Below are positions 16,992-26,448 of a stretch of 64,000 nucleotides of DNA, piece by piece (position 1 is the stretch's first letter; every line of letters starts with the position of its first letter). The notes below the pieces were generated by a model that was given only the letters and a program-made list of their open reading frames with translations, searched no databases and was not told the origin of the DNA. The DNA comes from Polaromonas sp. (GTDB lineage: Bacteria; Pseudomonadota; Gammaproteobacteria; Burkholderiales; Burkholderiaceae_C). The translations under genes and the position numbers were made by a program. The stretch lies in the NCBI RefSeq assembly GCF_029945685.1, contig NZ_JAQSDA010000003.1, positions 62,001-126,000 of the forward strand. Direction: 5' to 3'.

Positions 16992-17006
16992 TGAGAACGA
17001 TTTTCA
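16992..17006. promoter_or_regulatory. Fur-box-like palindrome
   Basis: TGAGAAC-G-ATTTTCA matches the 7-1-7 Fur consensus TGATAAT-N-ATTATCA at 12 of 14 positions. It directly abuts the first possible start of the siderophore-interacting protein gene and lies about 165 nt before purT on the other strand. Regulation of the iron gene is the natural reading. Confidence 0.65.
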
Positions 17007-17172
17007 TCCAGAACCCGCTCGTCCGTATTTCGTAGGGCCATCTGCCGAGGCGGGCCGTGCGCCGTGGCAGTGCGTTTTTCCGGGTGAAGTAAAGTGTTGG
17101 TTACGGCGCTTCGCTCCCCGGCTCGTCTGTAGGGCGACCTGGCCTCCTACCCCTCTACCTTCTGCACATCCC

Positions 17173-18399
17173 ATGACCACCTTCGGTACCCCCCTGTCCC
17201 CCCACGCAACCAAAGTCATGCTGTTAGGCTCTGGCGAGCTTGGCAAGGAGGTGCTGATCGCGCTGCAGCGCCTGGGCGTGGAGACCATCGCCACCGACCG
17301 GTATGACAACGCCCCGGGCCAGCAGGTCGCGCACCATGCTCGCACCATCACCATGAGCGACCCGGCCCAGCTCAAGGCACTGATAGAAAAGGAAAGGCCG
17401 CACCTGGTGGTTCCTGAAATCGAGGCGATTGCCACCCCCATGCTGGAAGAACTCGAAGCCGCCGGCGTGGTGCGTGTGGTGCCGACCGCGCGCGCCGCCC
17501 GGCTGACCATGGACCGCGAGGGCATTCGTCGGCTCGCCGCTGAAACCCTGGGCCTGCCGACCAGCCCGTACGTGTTTTGCGATTCACTGGCCGAGTTGCA
17601 GGCGGCCATCGACTCCAAAATCGGTTACCCCTGCGTTGTCAAGCCGGTGATGAGTTCCTCCGGCAAGGGCCAGAGCAAAATTGCCGGCCCGGACGACGTC
17701 AACAAGGCCTGGGACCACGCCATGGCCGGCGGCCGCGTCAGCCATGGCCGGGTGATTGTCGAAGGCTTTATCGACTTCGACTACGAAATCACCCAGCTCA
17801 CGGTGCGTGCGATGGGCGCGAATGGAAACATCGAAACCCATTTCTGCGAGCCCATCGGCCATGTGCAGGTCAGCGGCGACTATGTGGAAAGCTGGCAGCC
17901 GCAGCCCATGGCCTCCCTGGCCCTGCAGAAAAGCCGCGACATCTGCAAGGCGGTGACCGACAACCTGGGGCTGGGCCATGACGGCAAGCCGGGCGGTCTG
18001 GGCCTGTTTGGCGTCGAGCTGTTTGTCAAGGGCGACGAGGTCTGGTTCAGCGAGGTCAGCCCGCGGCCGCACGACACCGGCATGGTGACGATGTGCACGC
18101 AGTGGCAAAACGAGTTCGAACTGCACGCCCGCGCCATCCTTGGCCTGCCGGTCAACACGGCGCTCAAAACCCCGGGTGCCAGTGCCGTGATCTACGGCGG
18201 TGTGGATGCGCAGGGCATCGTGTTTGACGGTGTGGCCGAGGCACTGGGTATACCCAACACCGACATCCGGCTGTTCGGCAAGCCGGAGAGTTTTGTCAAG
18301 CGCCGCATGGGCGTCGCTCTGGCCTTTGATGAGGATGTGGACACAGCGCGGGCTCATGCCAGGCTGGCCGCTTCGCGGGTCAAACCCCGCATGGCTTGA
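17173..18399 (+). CDS. purT: Formate-dependent phosphoribosylglycinamide formyltransferase (PurT)
   Basis: PurT makes formyl-GAR from GAR, formate and ATP in purine synthesis, an alternative to folate-dependent PurN. The 408-residue ATP-grasp enzyme shows the N-terminal [42 protein letters not shown] (ATP lysine loop), [15 protein letters not shown] and the metal region [31 protein letters not shown]. The ATG is the only start consistent with family length; upstream in-frame codons run through the Fur-box region and lack family similarity. The 3' end lies 11 nt from the channel gene. Confidence 0.95.
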   Translation: MTTFGTPLSPHATKVMLLGSGELGKEVLIALQRLGVETIATDRYDNAPGQQVAHHARTITMSDPAQLKALIEKERPHLVVPEIEAIATPMLEELEAAGVVRVVPTARAARLTMDREGIRRLAAETLGLPTSPYVFCDSLAELQAAIDSKIGYPCVVKPVMSSSGKGQSKIAGPDDVNKAWDHAMAGGRVSHGRVIVEGFIDFDYEITQLTVRAMGANGNIETHFCEPIGHVQVSGDYVESWQPQPMASLALQKSRDICKAVTDNLGLGHDGKPGGLGLFGVELFVKGDEVWFSEVSPRPHDTGMVTMCTQWQNEFELHARAILGLPVNTALKTPGASAVIYGGVDAQGIVFDGVAEALGIPNTDIRLFGKPESFVKRRMGVALAFDEDVDTARAHARLAASRVKPRMA

Positions 18400-18410
18400 C
18401 GGGATCTTTC

Positions 18411-19508
18411 ATGAAATACCCGGAGCTGACGGAAATGCTGGCCTGGGCGGACGATTCGTCGCTGCGGCTTCTTCTGGTGGCCGGCATTGCGGTGGTGCTG
18501 GCCCTGCTGGTGCACCGTGTGGGCCTGGCCGTGCTGCTGCGATTGACACGTTCCATGCCGGTCGCTGCGGAGGTGGTCCGTCACTGCAGGGCGCCGGCTC
18601 AACTGCTGCTGCCGCTGGTTGCCCTGCAGGCTGTCTGGCAGGGCGCGCCCGAGGACCTTGCGCTGATGGGCGGCGTGCGCCACGCCAATGCCCTGCTGCT
18701 GCTCACTGCCTTGACCTGGCTGGGCCTGCGTGCCGTTCGCGGTGTGGCGCACGGTGTCACCAGCCTGCACCCGGTCGATGTCGAAGACAACCTGCACGCG
18801 CGCCGCATTCACACCCAGACCCGCATGCTGGCCCGAACCGCGATGTTCATCATCCTGCTGGCCGGGCTGGCCCTGATGCTGATGACCTTTCCGGGGGCAC
18901 GGCAGTTCGGTACCAGTCTGCTGGCGTCGGCGGGCGTGGTGGGCCTGGTGGTCGGGATTGCCGCGCGGCCGATCTTCAGCAACCTGATGGCCGGGCTGCA
19001 GATCGCGCTGGCGCAGCCTATCCGGCTTGACGACGTCCTGATCGTGGAGGGCGAGTGGGGCCGCGTCGAGGAAATCACCGGGACCTATGTGGTGCTCAAG
19101 ATCTGGGACGAGCGCCGGCTCATCGTTCCCCTGCAGTGGTTCATCGAGCACCCTTTCCAGAACTGGACCCGCCAGAGTGCCGACATCATCGGCACGGTTT
19201 TCCTGTGGGTGGACTACCGCATGCCGATGCAGCCCCTGCGCGCCGAAGCGCAGCGTCTGTGCGAAGCGTCACCCGACTGGGACCGGCGCCTGTGCAAGCT
19301 GCAGGTGACCGAAGCGGGGGAGGGGGCCATGCAACTGCGCCTGCTGGTGACCTCGGCCAGTTCCGGCCGCAACTGGGACCTGCGCTGCCATGTTCGCGAA
19401 GGGCTGGTCGATTTCATGCAGCGTGAGTATCCGCAACACCTGCCGCTGATGCGTGCCGAACTGGGAAGCGCGGAAAAAACAAAGCCATTTGAGCCTTCGT
19501 CCCTTTAA
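18411..19508 (+). CDS. MscS-family mechanosensitive channel
   Basis: This 365-residue membrane protein has three to five hydrophobic helices, then the MscS pore and beta-domain pattern: FGTSLLASAGVVGLVVGIAARPIFSNLMAGLQIALAQPIRLDD, GEWGRVEEITGTYVVLKIWDERRLIVPLQWFIEHPFQNW. It probably relieves osmotic pressure. The ATG with short spacing after purT is preferred to a TTG that overlaps the purT stop. The last residues (about TKPFEPSSL) and the stop codon lie inside a copy of the short dispersed repeat, so the C-terminus has been replaced or extended by repeat sequence. Confidence 0.88.
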   Translation: MKYPELTEMLAWADDSSLRLLLVAGIAVVLALLVHRVGLAVLLRLTRSMPVAAEVVRHCRAPAQLLLPLVALQAVWQGAPEDLALMGGVRHANALLLLTALTWLGLRAVRGVAHGVTSLHPVDVEDNLHARRIHTQTRMLARTAMFIILLAGLALMLMTFPGARQFGTSLLASAGVVGLVVGIAARPIFSNLMAGLQIALAQPIRLDDVLIVEGEWGRVEEITGTYVVLKIWDERRLIVPLQWFIEHPFQNWTRQSADIIGTVFLWVDYRMPMQPLRAEAQRLCEASPDWDRRLCKLQVTEAGEGAMQLRLLVTSASSGRNWDLRCHVREGLVDFMQREYPQHLPLMRAELGSAEKTKPFEPSSL

Positions 19509-19540
19509 CGGCGTGCGTAAACAGCTATCAGGTTGATAGC
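19473..19540 (+). repeat. Short dispersed repeat, copy 2
   Basis: This copy contains GAAAAAACAAAGCC, GAGCCTTCGTCCCTTTAACG and the perfect hairpin GCTATCA-GGT-TGATAGC at 19524-19540. It overlaps the last codons and the stop of the MscS-type gene. The terminal hairpin lies between two convergent genes and may serve as a transcription end. Confidence 0.7.
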
Positions 19541-19561
19541 ATCTGGCGGATGACCGGTGAT

Positions 19562-21061
19562 CTACTGAAACGCTACCTCTGAAAAGCTGCGCAGCTTGCG
19601 GCTGTGCAACTGGCTGCTGCCCTGCTCGCGCAGCAGCTCGATGGCGCGCATGCCGATGCGCAGGTGCTGGTCGACCCGCTCGCGGTAGAAATGATTGGCC
19701 ATGCCTGGCAGCTTGATCTCGCCATGCAGCGGCTTGTCGCTGACACACAGCAAGGTGCCGTAGGGCACGCGGAAGCGAAAGCCGTTGGCGGCGATGGTGG
19801 CGCTTTCCATGTCCAGCGCGACCGCGCGGCTCTGGCTGAAGCGGCGTTGCGGCTGGTTGCCGGGCAGCAGTTCCCAGTTGCGGTTGTCGGTGGACGCCAC
19901 CGTGCCGGTGCGCATGATGCGCTTGAGGTCCGGCCCTTCCAGCCGGGTCACGTCCTTGACCGCCCGCTCCAGCGCCACCTGGATTTCGGCCAGCGCCGGG
20001 ATCGGTACCCACAGCGGCAGCTCTTCGTCCAGCACATGGTCCTCGCGCACATAGCCGTGCGCCAGCACGTAGTCGCCGAGCTGCTGGCTGTTGCGCAGGC
20101 CGGCGCAGTGGCCCAGCATGATCCAGGCATGCGGGCGCAGCACCGCAATATGGTCCGTGATGTTCTTGGCATTGGCCGGGCCGACGCCGATGTTGACCAT
20201 GGTGATGCCGCTGCGGTCGGCGCGCATCAGGTGGTAGGCCGGCATCTGCGGCAGGCGCGGCGGCGCCATGCCCAGCTCGTCGCCGGCAAAGGGCGGCAGT
20301 CCGGTGCGCCGGGTCACGACGTTGCCCGGCTCGACGAAGGCGATGTACTCACTGTCGGGTTTTGCCATCTCCGCGTGGCCCAGGCGCACGAACTCGTCGA
20401 TGTAGAACTGGTAGTTGGTGTAGAGCACGAAGTTCTGGAACCAGTCGGGCGAAGTCCCGGTGTAGTGGCGCAGCCGCTGCAGCGAGTAGTCGACACGCGC
20501 CGCGGTGAACAATGCCAGCGGCTGCGGCTCGCCCGGCCGGGGTTCGTAGGTGCCGTTGGCGATGCCGTCGTCCATGGCAGCGAGGTCCGGCAGGTCGAAC
20601 ACGTCGCGCATCAGCATGCGCCGGTCGGCGCTCAGGTTGCCTTCGATGTGGTCGTGTTCGGCAAACGAGAAGTGCACCGGAATGGGCTGGGTGCTGGTGC
20701 CCACCTCGATTTCCACCGAATGGTTCTGCATCAGCAGGCGGAACTGTTCCAGGAAGTAGCTGCCATAGAGGTCGGGGCGAGTCAGCGTGGTTTCAAAACG
20801 ACCTGGTCCGGCGACAAACCCATAACTGAGCTGGGAGATATCGGGGGTCTCCAGAATCGCGCGGGCCACGGTTTCGGTGTGCACCCGAACAAAGGGGTAG
20901 CAGGCCCGCACATGGCCGGGCAGGGTTTCGCCGGCCACGTAGCGGTGCATGGCGTCCCGCAGGTGAGCGATCTGCTGGTCATAAATCAGGCGAACCTGGG
21001 CCAGTGCGGCCGCGGGGTCGGTGTAACGGGTGGGCGCAATGAAGGCGGGCAGGTAAGGCAT
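19562..21061 (-). CDS. amn: AMP nucleosidase
   Basis: AMP nucleosidase splits AMP into adenine and ribose 5-phosphate in the cytosol. The 499-residue protein has an N-terminal regulatory domain ([30 protein letters not shown]) and a C-terminal nucleoside-phosphorylase-like catalytic domain: [64 protein letters not shown]. The ATG of [10 protein letters not shown] matches family length. It stands divergent from phnC with about 105 nt between, so it shares an intergenic region with the phosphonate transporter promoter. Confidence 0.95.
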   Translation of the reverse strand: MPYLPAFIAPTRYTDPAAALAQVRLIYDQQIAHLRDAMHRYVAGETLPGHVRACYPFVRVHTETVARAILETPDISQLSYGFVAGPGRFETTLTRPDLYGSYFLEQFRLLMQNHSVEIEVGTSTQPIPVHFSFAEHDHIEGNLSADRRMLMRDVFDLPDLAAMDDGIANGTYEPRPGEPQPLALFTAARVDYSLQRLRHYTGTSPDWFQNFVLYTNYQFYIDEFVRLGHAEMAKPDSEYIAFVEPGNVVTRRTGLPPFAGDELGMAPPRLPQMPAYHLMRADRSGITMVNIGVGPANAKNITDHIAVLRPHAWIMLGHCAGLRNSQQLGDYVLAHGYVREDHVLDEELPLWVPIPALAEIQVALERAVKDVTRLEGPDLKRIMRTGTVASTDNRNWELLPGNQPQRRFSQSRAVALDMESATIAANGFRFRVPYGTLLCVSDKPLHGEIKLPGMANHFYRERVDQHLRIGMRAIELLREQGSSQLHSRKLRSFSEVAFQ

Positions 21062-21106
21062 GGGCTTATTGTGCCCCGCTCCCCGAAACGCGGTTTTTGG
21101 CGGCTG

Positions 21107-21140
21107 CTGACACGAAACCGACACATTGCGACCCTAGATT
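21107..21140 (+). promoter_or_regulatory. Candidate Pho box and -10 upstream of phnC
   Basis: Two 7-mers CTGACAC and CCGACAC separated by GAAA (21107-21124) fit the 7-4-7 layout of a PhoB site and match the consensus at 12 of 18 positions. A TAGATT -10-like hexamer starts 10 nt further on, the usual spacing for PhoB-activated promoters. The phnC start follows 26 nt later. Prediction by eye only. Confidence 0.5.
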
Positions 21141-21166
21141 CAATGGCAACACCACCTGGAGAGACC

Positions 21167-22030
21167 ATGGACGCTGCCATCCGGATCAACACCCTGAGCA
21201 AGACATTTGGCAACGGCCGCAAGGCCCTGCAACAGATCGACCTGAGCATTGCGCCCGGCGAAATGGTTGCGCTGATCGGGGCTTCCGGCTCCGGCAAGTC
21301 CACCTTGCTGCGGCACATGGCCGGGCTGATGGCCGGCGATGCATCCGGGGAAGGGTCCATCGTGATCCACGGCAGGACTGTGCAGCGCAACGGGAAAATC
21401 GCGTCGAACATCCGTTCCGTGCGTTCGGGCATTGGTTTTGTCTTCCAGCAGTTCAACCTGGTCGGCCGGTTGCCGGTGATTGTCAACGTGCTGGCCGGCA
21501 CCCTGCACAAGGTGCCGATGTGGCGCAGCCTGATCCGCTGGTTCACGCCTGAAGAGAAGGCCAGGGGCATCGAAGCCCTGCGCCGCGTCGGTATTGCCGA
21601 ATGTTGTGCGCAGCGTGCCTCCACGCTGTCGGGCGGCCAGCAGCAGCGTGCCGCGATTGCGCGGGCCATGGTGCAGGGCGCCAAAGTGGTGCTGGCCGAC
21701 GAGCCGATTGCCTCGCTGGACCCGGAATCCTCACGCAAGGTCATGGACATCCTGGCCCGCGTGAACCGCGAAGACCAGTGCACCGTGGTGGTGTCGTTGC
21801 ACCAGGTCAATGTGGCCATGAAATACTGCGCCCGCACCATCGCCCTGCACCAGGGCAAGGTGGTGTACGACGGCCCTTCGGTCGGACTGACGCCCGCTGT
21901 GCTGCGCGACCTCTACGGCGCCGAAGCCGACGACATCCTGTCCCTGGGCGATGCCATTTCCAGCCTCGAAGACAAGGTCAAACCCGTTCCCCACCTCGCC
22001 TGGCCAACACCTATGGCGCAGGCTGCCTGA
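21167..22030 (+). CDS. phnC: Phosphonate ABC transporter ATPase PhnC
   Basis: This 287-residue ATPase of the phosphonate importer PhnCDE carries Walker [10 protein letters not shown], the Q-loop [22 protein letters not shown] (typical PhnC wording), signature [15 protein letters not shown], Walker [16 protein letters not shown] and the switch histidine in [14 protein letters not shown]. The ATG with GGAGAG ahead is preferred over one 24 nt upstream. It heads phnC-phnD-phnE plus an HD-domain oxygenase gene, all in the same direction, behind a Pho-box-like site. Confidence 0.95.
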   Translation: MDAAIRINTLSKTFGNGRKALQQIDLSIAPGEMVALIGASGSGKSTLLRHMAGLMAGDASGEGSIVIHGRTVQRNGKIASNIRSVRSGIGFVFQQFNLVGRLPVIVNVLAGTLHKVPMWRSLIRWFTPEEKARGIEALRRVGIAECCAQRASTLSGGQQQRAAIARAMVQGAKVVLADEPIASLDPESSRKVMDILARVNREDQCTVVVSLHQVNVAMKYCARTIALHQGKVVYDGPSVGLTPAVLRDLYGAEADDILSLGDAISSLEDKVKPVPHLAWPTPMAQAA

Positions 22031-22067
22031 AGTCATCCTCTTCACCCACCCTCTCAAGGAAATCACC

Positions 22068-23033
22068 ATGATCAAAAAACTGTTGACCGGACTGGCCGCC
22101 ACGGCGCTGGTCGCCCTGGCGCCTGTCCATGCGCAGGACCTGAAGGAAATCAATTTCGGCATCATTTCGACCGAGTCGTCGCAGAACCTGAAGTCGGACT
22201 GGCAGCCGCTGCTGGAAGACATGGCGAAAAAGACCGGCTATAAGGTCAACGCCTTCTTCGCGCCCGACTATGCCGGCATCATTGAAGGCATGCGCTTTGG
22301 CAAGGTCCATGTGGCCTGGTTCGGCAACAAGTCAGCCATGGAAGCGGTGGACCGCGCTGGTGGTGAGATTTTTGCCCAGATGGTCAACGCCGACGGGACC
22401 CAGGGCTATTACTCTCACCTGATCGTCCACAAGGACAGCCCGCTCAAGTCGCTGGACGATGTGCTCAAGAATGCGAAGAACCTGTCGTTCGGCAACGGTG
22501 ACCCCAATTCGACCTCCGGCTTCCTGGTGCCCAGCTACTATGTTTTTGCGCAGAACAAGATCGACGCAAAGACCGCCTTCAAGGTGTCCCGCGGCGCCAA
22601 CCATGAGAGCAACGCACTGGCCGTCGCCAACAAACAGGTCGATGTGGCCACCAACAACAGCGAGAACCTGGACAAGATCAAGGACCGCCTGCCTGAAAAG
22701 TTCAAGGACATCCGTGTCGTCTGGACCTCGCCGCTGATCCCGCTGGACCCCCTGGTCATGCGCAAGGACCTGCCGGAGGCCTCGAAGCAGAAGCTCAAGG
22801 ACTTTTTCTACGGTTACGGCAAAGGTGGTCAGCAGGAAAAAGATGTCCTGATGAAGATCTCCAAGCTGTCGGCCTTCAAGCCCTCCACCAATGCCCAGCT
22901 GATTCCCATCCGCCAGCTGGAGCTGTTCAAGGAGCGCAACAAGTTCGAGGCCGATGCAAGCTTGCCCGCCGCCGACAAACAGGCCAAGGTCGCCGAAATC
23001 GACCGCAAGCTCGCCGAGCTGAGCCGCAACTGA
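22068..23033 (+). CDS. phnD: Phosphonate-binding periplasmic protein PhnD
   Basis: This 321-residue substrate-binding protein has a clear Sec signal peptide ([22 protein letters not shown], cleavage near residue 22). The mature part has the PhnD blocks [58 protein letters not shown] and [19 protein letters not shown], whose serines and threonines bind the phosphonate group. AAGGA lies ahead of the ATG. It follows phnC by 37 nt and precedes phnE by 8 nt. Confidence 0.95.
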   Translation: MIKKLLTGLAATALVALAPVHAQDLKEINFGIISTESSQNLKSDWQPLLEDMAKKTGYKVNAFFAPDYAGIIEGMRFGKVHVAWFGNKSAMEAVDRAGGEIFAQMVNADGTQGYYSHLIVHKDSPLKSLDDVLKNAKNLSFGNGDPNSTSGFLVPSYYVFAQNKIDAKTAFKVSRGANHESNALAVANKQVDVATNNSENLDKIKDRLPEKFKDIRVVWTSPLIPLDPLVMRKDLPEASKQKLKDFFYGYGKGGQQEKDVLMKISKLSAFKPSTNAQLIPIRQLELFKERNKFEADASLPAADKQAKVAEIDRKLAELSRN

Positions 23034-23041
23034 GGCCGCCC

Positions 23042-23851
23042 GTGACTACCCATGTCCGTCTTTCCGTGCAGGCGCCTCCTGCGCCGCTGCAGGTGCCGCG
23101 CGCCAGCTTGCTGGGCCTGATGGCCTGGGGCGTCCTGCTCGCACTGCTGGCCTTGTCGTGGAAGGGCGCGGACATGCGACCCCTGGACCTGCTGCGCGAT
23201 TCCGGCAACATGGCCGAGTACGCGGCCAGTTTCTTTCCGCCCAACTTCAAGCAGTGGTCCTACTACCTGGAGGAGATGGTGGTGACGGTGCAAATCGCAC
23301 TGTGGGGTACGGCCCTGGCCGTGGTCTGCGCGGTGCCGCTGGCCCTGTTGTCTTCGGCCAACATTGCTCCGCTCTGGGTGCGCCAGCCGATCCGGCGTCT
23401 GATGGACGCGGCGCGTGCCATCAACGAGATGGTGTTTGCCATGTTGTTCATCGTGGCCGTGGGTCTGGGTCCGTTTGCCGGCGTGCTGGCACTGTGGATT
23501 CACACCACCGGCATTCTGGCCAAGCTGTTTTCCGAAGCGGTGGAGTCGATTGACCCGCAACCCGTGGAAGGCATACGCGCCACGGGCGCCCATGCGCTGG
23601 AGGAGATCTTCTTCGGTGTGATTCCGCAGGTGCTGCCGCTCTGGATTTCCTATACGCTGTACCGCTTCGAGTCCAACGTGCGTTCCGCTTCGGTGGTGGG
23701 CATGGTGGGCGCCGGCGGCATTGGTGTCGTGTTGTGGGAGATCATCCGCGGCTTTCAGTATGCCGAGACCTGCGCCGTGATGATCATCATCGTGGTCACC
23801 GTCAGTGTGATCGACCTGATCTCGGCGCGTATTCGTAAAGCGCTGGTTTAG
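23042..23851 (+). CDS. phnE: Phosphonate ABC transporter permease PhnE
   Basis: This 269-residue inner-membrane permease has about six hydrophobic segments and the PhnE loop pattern [35 protein letters not shown], then the EAA-like contact region and [28 protein letters not shown]. The start is a GTG; no in-frame ATG fits family length. It completes the PhnCDE importer. The next gene, an HD-domain protein, begins 50 nt downstream. Confidence 0.95.
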   Translation: MTTHVRLSVQAPPAPLQVPRASLLGLMAWGVLLALLALSWKGADMRPLDLLRDSGNMAEYAASFFPPNFKQWSYYLEEMVVTVQIALWGTALAVVCAVPLALLSSANIAPLWVRQPIRRLMDAARAINEMVFAMLFIVAVGLGPFAGVLALWIHTTGILAKLFSEAVESIDPQPVEGIRATGAHALEEIFFGVIPQVLPLWISYTLYRFESNVRSASVVGMVGAGGIGVVLWEIIRGFQYAETCAVMIIIVVTVSVIDLISARIRKALV

Positions 23852-23901
23852 TTAACTGTGCGCACTTCCGTCAATGAAGTGAACAGACCCTGGGACCCGC
23901 C

Positions 23902-24468
23902 ATGGCATTGAAAGTTGAAGAGATCACCGCGCTGTTTCAGACGCGGGGCGCCGCGCAGTACGGCGGCGAGGCGATCAGCCAGTTGCAGCATGGGCTGCAA
24001 TGTGCCCATCTGGCCGAACGGTCGGGCGCATCCCCCGAACTGGTGGCGGCCGCGCTGCTGCACGACCTCGGTCATTTGCTTGTCCAGCGGGAACCGGCGA
24101 AGCAGACAGGCGTTGATGACCTGCATCAGTTCATGGCGCTGCCGTTTTTGCGTGGTGTCTTTACGGACGCGGTGCTCGAACCCATTCGCATGCATGTGGA
24201 CGCCAAGCGGTATCTTTGTCAGGCGGACAGCGCTTACCACGCCAGCCTGTCACCGGCGTCGCAGCGCAGCCTCGCGCTGCAGGGCGGCCCGTTTTCCCGG
24301 GAGGAAGCAGCCATCTTCATGGCACAGGCCTTTGCCGCCGATGCGGTCGCGCTGCGGCGCTGGGATGACCACGCCAAGGACCCTGCGGCGACACCGCCCG
24401 GCTGGGATCACTACGTTGGTGTTCTGGAACAGGCTTCATCTGCCGGTATGGCTGAGGCGGTCAGGTAG
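23902..24468 (+). CDS. HD-domain phosphonate-operon protein (PhnZ-like)
   Basis: This 188-residue HD-domain protein is of the type associated with phosphonate operons. Seen are QCAHLAERSGASPELVAAALLHDLGHLL with the HD pair, IRMHVDAKRYLC, and LRRWDDHAKDP, giving the histidine and aspartate ligands of a di-iron centre. The characterised relative PhnZ cleaves 2-amino-1-hydroxyethylphosphonate oxidatively together with the hydroxylase PhnY. No PhnY-like gene is in the window, so substrate is uncertain; it may act on another hydroxylated phosphonate. Its last 58 nt overlap the convergent phnN gene. Confidence 0.85.
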   Translation: MALKVEEITALFQTRGAAQYGGEAISQLQHGLQCAHLAERSGASPELVAAALLHDLGHLLVQREPAKQTGVDDLHQFMALPFLRGVFTDAVLEPIRMHVDAKRYLCQADSAYHASLSPASQRSLALQGGPFSREEAAIFMAQAFAADAVALRRWDDHAKDPAATPPGWDHYVGVLEQASSAGMAEAVR

Positions 24469-24986
24469 TCCGCCAGGCGTCGACCGGCCATCTGCAACTC
24501 GCCATCGTTGACGATCACGCAGTCGGCTGGCATGGCGGAAAAAGCAGCGTTGCGCGCCAGTCGCTCGGCAATGGCCGCGTCGCTGTCGCGCGCCCGCTGC
24601 GCCAGGCGCGTGGCCAGGCGGTCCGGGTCGGTGCTGATCCGGACCACCCGCAGATCAGGTGAACGCGGCAAGCTGTTGACATGTGCACGCGAGCCGTTGA
24701 CCACCACGAGGCGTCCGGCCCTGACTGCATCGGCGTAAGGGCTGGCAATGCCATAGCAGAATCCGTGGGCCTGCCAGTGCCAGCAAAGACCGCCCGACTG
24801 CAGAAGTTGCGCAAACCCCGGCGCCGTGACCGGGTCGTGGTCGGAGCCCGGCTGCACGGGGCGCGTCACCATGCGGCGTGCAAACACGATGTCGGGCAAC
24901 CCGCTCAGTGACTGACGGGCAAAGTCCATCACGCTGTCCTTGCCGGAGCCCGAAGGCCCGCAGACAAACACCCAGAGGCCGCTCAT
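24411..24986 (-). CDS. phnN: Ribose 1,5-bisphosphate phosphokinase PhnN
   Basis: PhnN phosphorylates ribose 1,5-bisphosphate to PRPP, the last step that recycles the C-P lyase carrier. The 191-residue P-loop kinase shows FVCGPSGSGKDSVM, FARRMVTRPVQPGSDHD (guanylate-kinase-like region), WHWQAHGFCYGI and VVNGSRAHVNSLP. The start ATG overlaps the DUF1045 stop (ATGA). Its 3' end runs 58 nt into the oppositely oriented HD gene, so the two transcripts are antisense there. Order of this small operon is phnF, DUF1045, phnN. Confidence 0.92.
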   Translation of the reverse strand: MSGLWVFVCGPSGSGKDSVMDFARQSLSGLPDIVFARRMVTRPVQPGSDHDPVTAPGFAQLLQSGGLCWHWQAHGFCYGIASPYADAVRAGRLVVVNGSRAHVNSLPRSPDLRVVRISTDPDRLATRLAQRARDSDAAIAERLARNAAFSAMPADCVIVNDGELQMAGRRLADYLTASAIPADEACSRTPT

Positions 24987-25678
24987 GACCCCAGCCTGAC
25001 ATCCATGACACGCTGAAACGGCGCGCCCGGGCGTCGTTCGACAAACAGGCAGAGCCGGTCCAGCACCAGGGGGGCCTGGGTGTTGAGGCGGTCCACGTCT
25101 GCGGCGACCGCCTGGCAGACCTGCCGGGCAAGGGGCGCATCGACGGGCCCGGTCAATGTCAGATGCAGGCGAAATCTGTCCATCACGTAGGGGTAGCCAT
25201 ACAGGTCCAGCAGCTCGGTCTCGCGGGCATCCAGCGGGGCGGCGCGCCGGCGGGCCAGCTCTGCCGCTTCGGGCGGGGCGCGCAAGTCGTCGAGTCCGGT
25301 CACGCAGGCCGCGGCCAGCGCTTGTAGGCCCGCGGGTTCCGTTGTCGGAACGAGGGCCACGAAGTTGCCCAGTACTGCGACATGCAGCGAGCCCAGCGCC
25401 ACAGGGGCCAGTGTCTGTGCCAGCCTGCCGAGGCGCGCCACCAGATCGGATTCGTCGTGTGCGGCTGACAGCCGGAAAGGCGCTTTCAGGGTGGCGTGAA
25501 ACCCGTAACGCCGCGGCTCTGCGGTGATGCCGGCAAACTCTGCGGGTGACAGTCCTTCCGGCAAGGGCTGGGCCAGCGCCGTGTTGTCGTGTTCGTTGCG
25601 GCCCAGCCAGTGCGCGCCAAACACCCACCATGGCGAGTGCCGGTCCGGGGCGAAATAAATGGCGTAACGCGCGCTCAT
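24983..25678 (-). CDS. DUF1045 phosphonate-metabolism protein, 2H phosphoesterase-like
   Basis: This 231-residue protein is common in C-P lyase operons. It carries two H-x-T motifs of the 2H phosphoesterase superfamily, FHATLKAPF and LHLTLTGP, about 120 residues apart, and starts with the typical SARYAIYFAPDRHSPWW. By fold it may hydrolyse a cyclic phosphodiester. No phnP is present in the window, so it is a candidate for the 5-phosphoribosyl cyclic phosphate step; this is inference. It overlaps phnF and phnN by 4 nt each, so all three are coupled. Confidence 0.88.
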   Translation of the reverse strand: MSARYAIYFAPDRHSPWWVFGAHWLGRNEHDNTALAQPLPEGLSPAEFAGITAEPRRYGFHATLKAPFRLSAAHDESDLVARLGRLAQTLAPVALGSLHVAVLGNFVALVPTTEPAGLQALAAACVTGLDDLRAPPEAAELARRRAAPLDARETELLDLYGYPYVMDRFRLHLTLTGPVDAPLARQVCQAVAADVDRLNTQAPLVLDRLCLFVERRPGAPFQRVMDVRLGS

Positions 25679-26448
25679 GCGAACGCTCCCGTTTCATTTC
25701 CTGCATTGATCACCAGCTGGACCCGGTCGCCGGAGAACACGGTTTCCCCGTACTTGATCGGTACGCCGGCCATGTCGACGTCCAGGCATTCGACACACAG
25801 CACCGGCCGCGTCAGCGCTTGTTTCAGCAGCCGTGCGGTTTCAGCAGACGGCATCTGGGTGGTGACGCGGCTTTCGGCGCGTACGTAGTCTTCGACACCG
25901 AAGTGCCGCAGGATGTCGGTGGTGCAGGTGCCGCGCCCCAGCATGTCGAGCAGCCCCGCGAATCGCCCGGCGGGATAGTAGGCTGTGGCCAGCGCGATCG
26001 GCTGCTCATTGGCCTCGTCGAGCATCTCCACCATCAGCACCTTGCCGCCCTTGTCCAGCCGGAGTTCCTTCGCTGCACGTTCGGGTGCGGGCATTTCCCG
26101 GGCGGTAAGCAGCTGTTTGCTCGGTAACAGCCCCTGGCGCTGAAGGTTTTCACTGAAGCGTGTACGGCGCGACAACACGTAGTCGAGCAGCTCGTGCTGG
26201 ACAAAGGTGCCGCGGCCCGGTTCGATCCGCACCAGACCATCGACCTGCAGCGCCGCGACTGCCTGACGCAGCGTGTGGCGGTTCACGCCGAAACGTGTGG
26301 AGAGTTCGTTTTCACTGGGCAGACGCCCGGTCGCCGTGAATGCGCGGTCACGGATTTCGGTGCCCAGTGTGTCGGCAATCTGCTTCCACACAGCCACACC
26401 GCTGCGCCGGCCGGGCGCGCTGGAAAGAGGGCGTTCGCTTGTCATCAT
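25675..26448 (-). CDS. phnF: PhnF GntR-family phosphonate operon regulator
   Basis: This 257-residue repressor has an N-terminal GntR winged HTH (WKQIADTLGTEIRDRAF, LPSENELSTRFGVNRHTLRQAVAALQVDGLVRIEPGRGTFV) and a C-terminal UTRA ligand domain (LMVEMLDEANEQPIALATAYYP, then LCVECLDVDMAGVPIKYGETVFSGDRVQLVI). The NRHTLRQA wording is typical of PhnF. It is divergent from phnG with about 96 nt between, where its operator should lie, though I could not pick a clear palindrome. Ligand is unknown. Confidence 0.93.
   Translation of the reverse strand: MMTSERPLSSAPGRRSGVAVWKQIADTLGTEIRDRAFTATGRLPSENELSTRFGVNRHTLRQAVAALQVDGLVRIEPGRGTFVQHELLDYVLSRRTRFSENLQRQGLLPSKQLLTAREMPAPERAAKELRLDKGGKVLMVEMLDEANEQPIALATAYYPAGRFAGLLDMLGRGTCTTDILRHFGVEDYVRAESRVTTQMPSAETARLLKQALTRPVLCVECLDVDMAGVPIKYGETVFSGDRVQLVINAGNETGAFA

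Noticed and set aside
16651-17007. An ATG-started frame beginning in the Fur-box next to the siderophore reductase gene
   Set aside because: It is out of frame with the conserved SIP protein and loses any similarity within a few residues.
19604-21166. A plus-strand open frame running into phnC from inside the amn gene
   Set aside because: The upstream part is antisense to a well-conserved AMP nucleosidase and has no similarity pattern; phnC starts at its own ribosome site.
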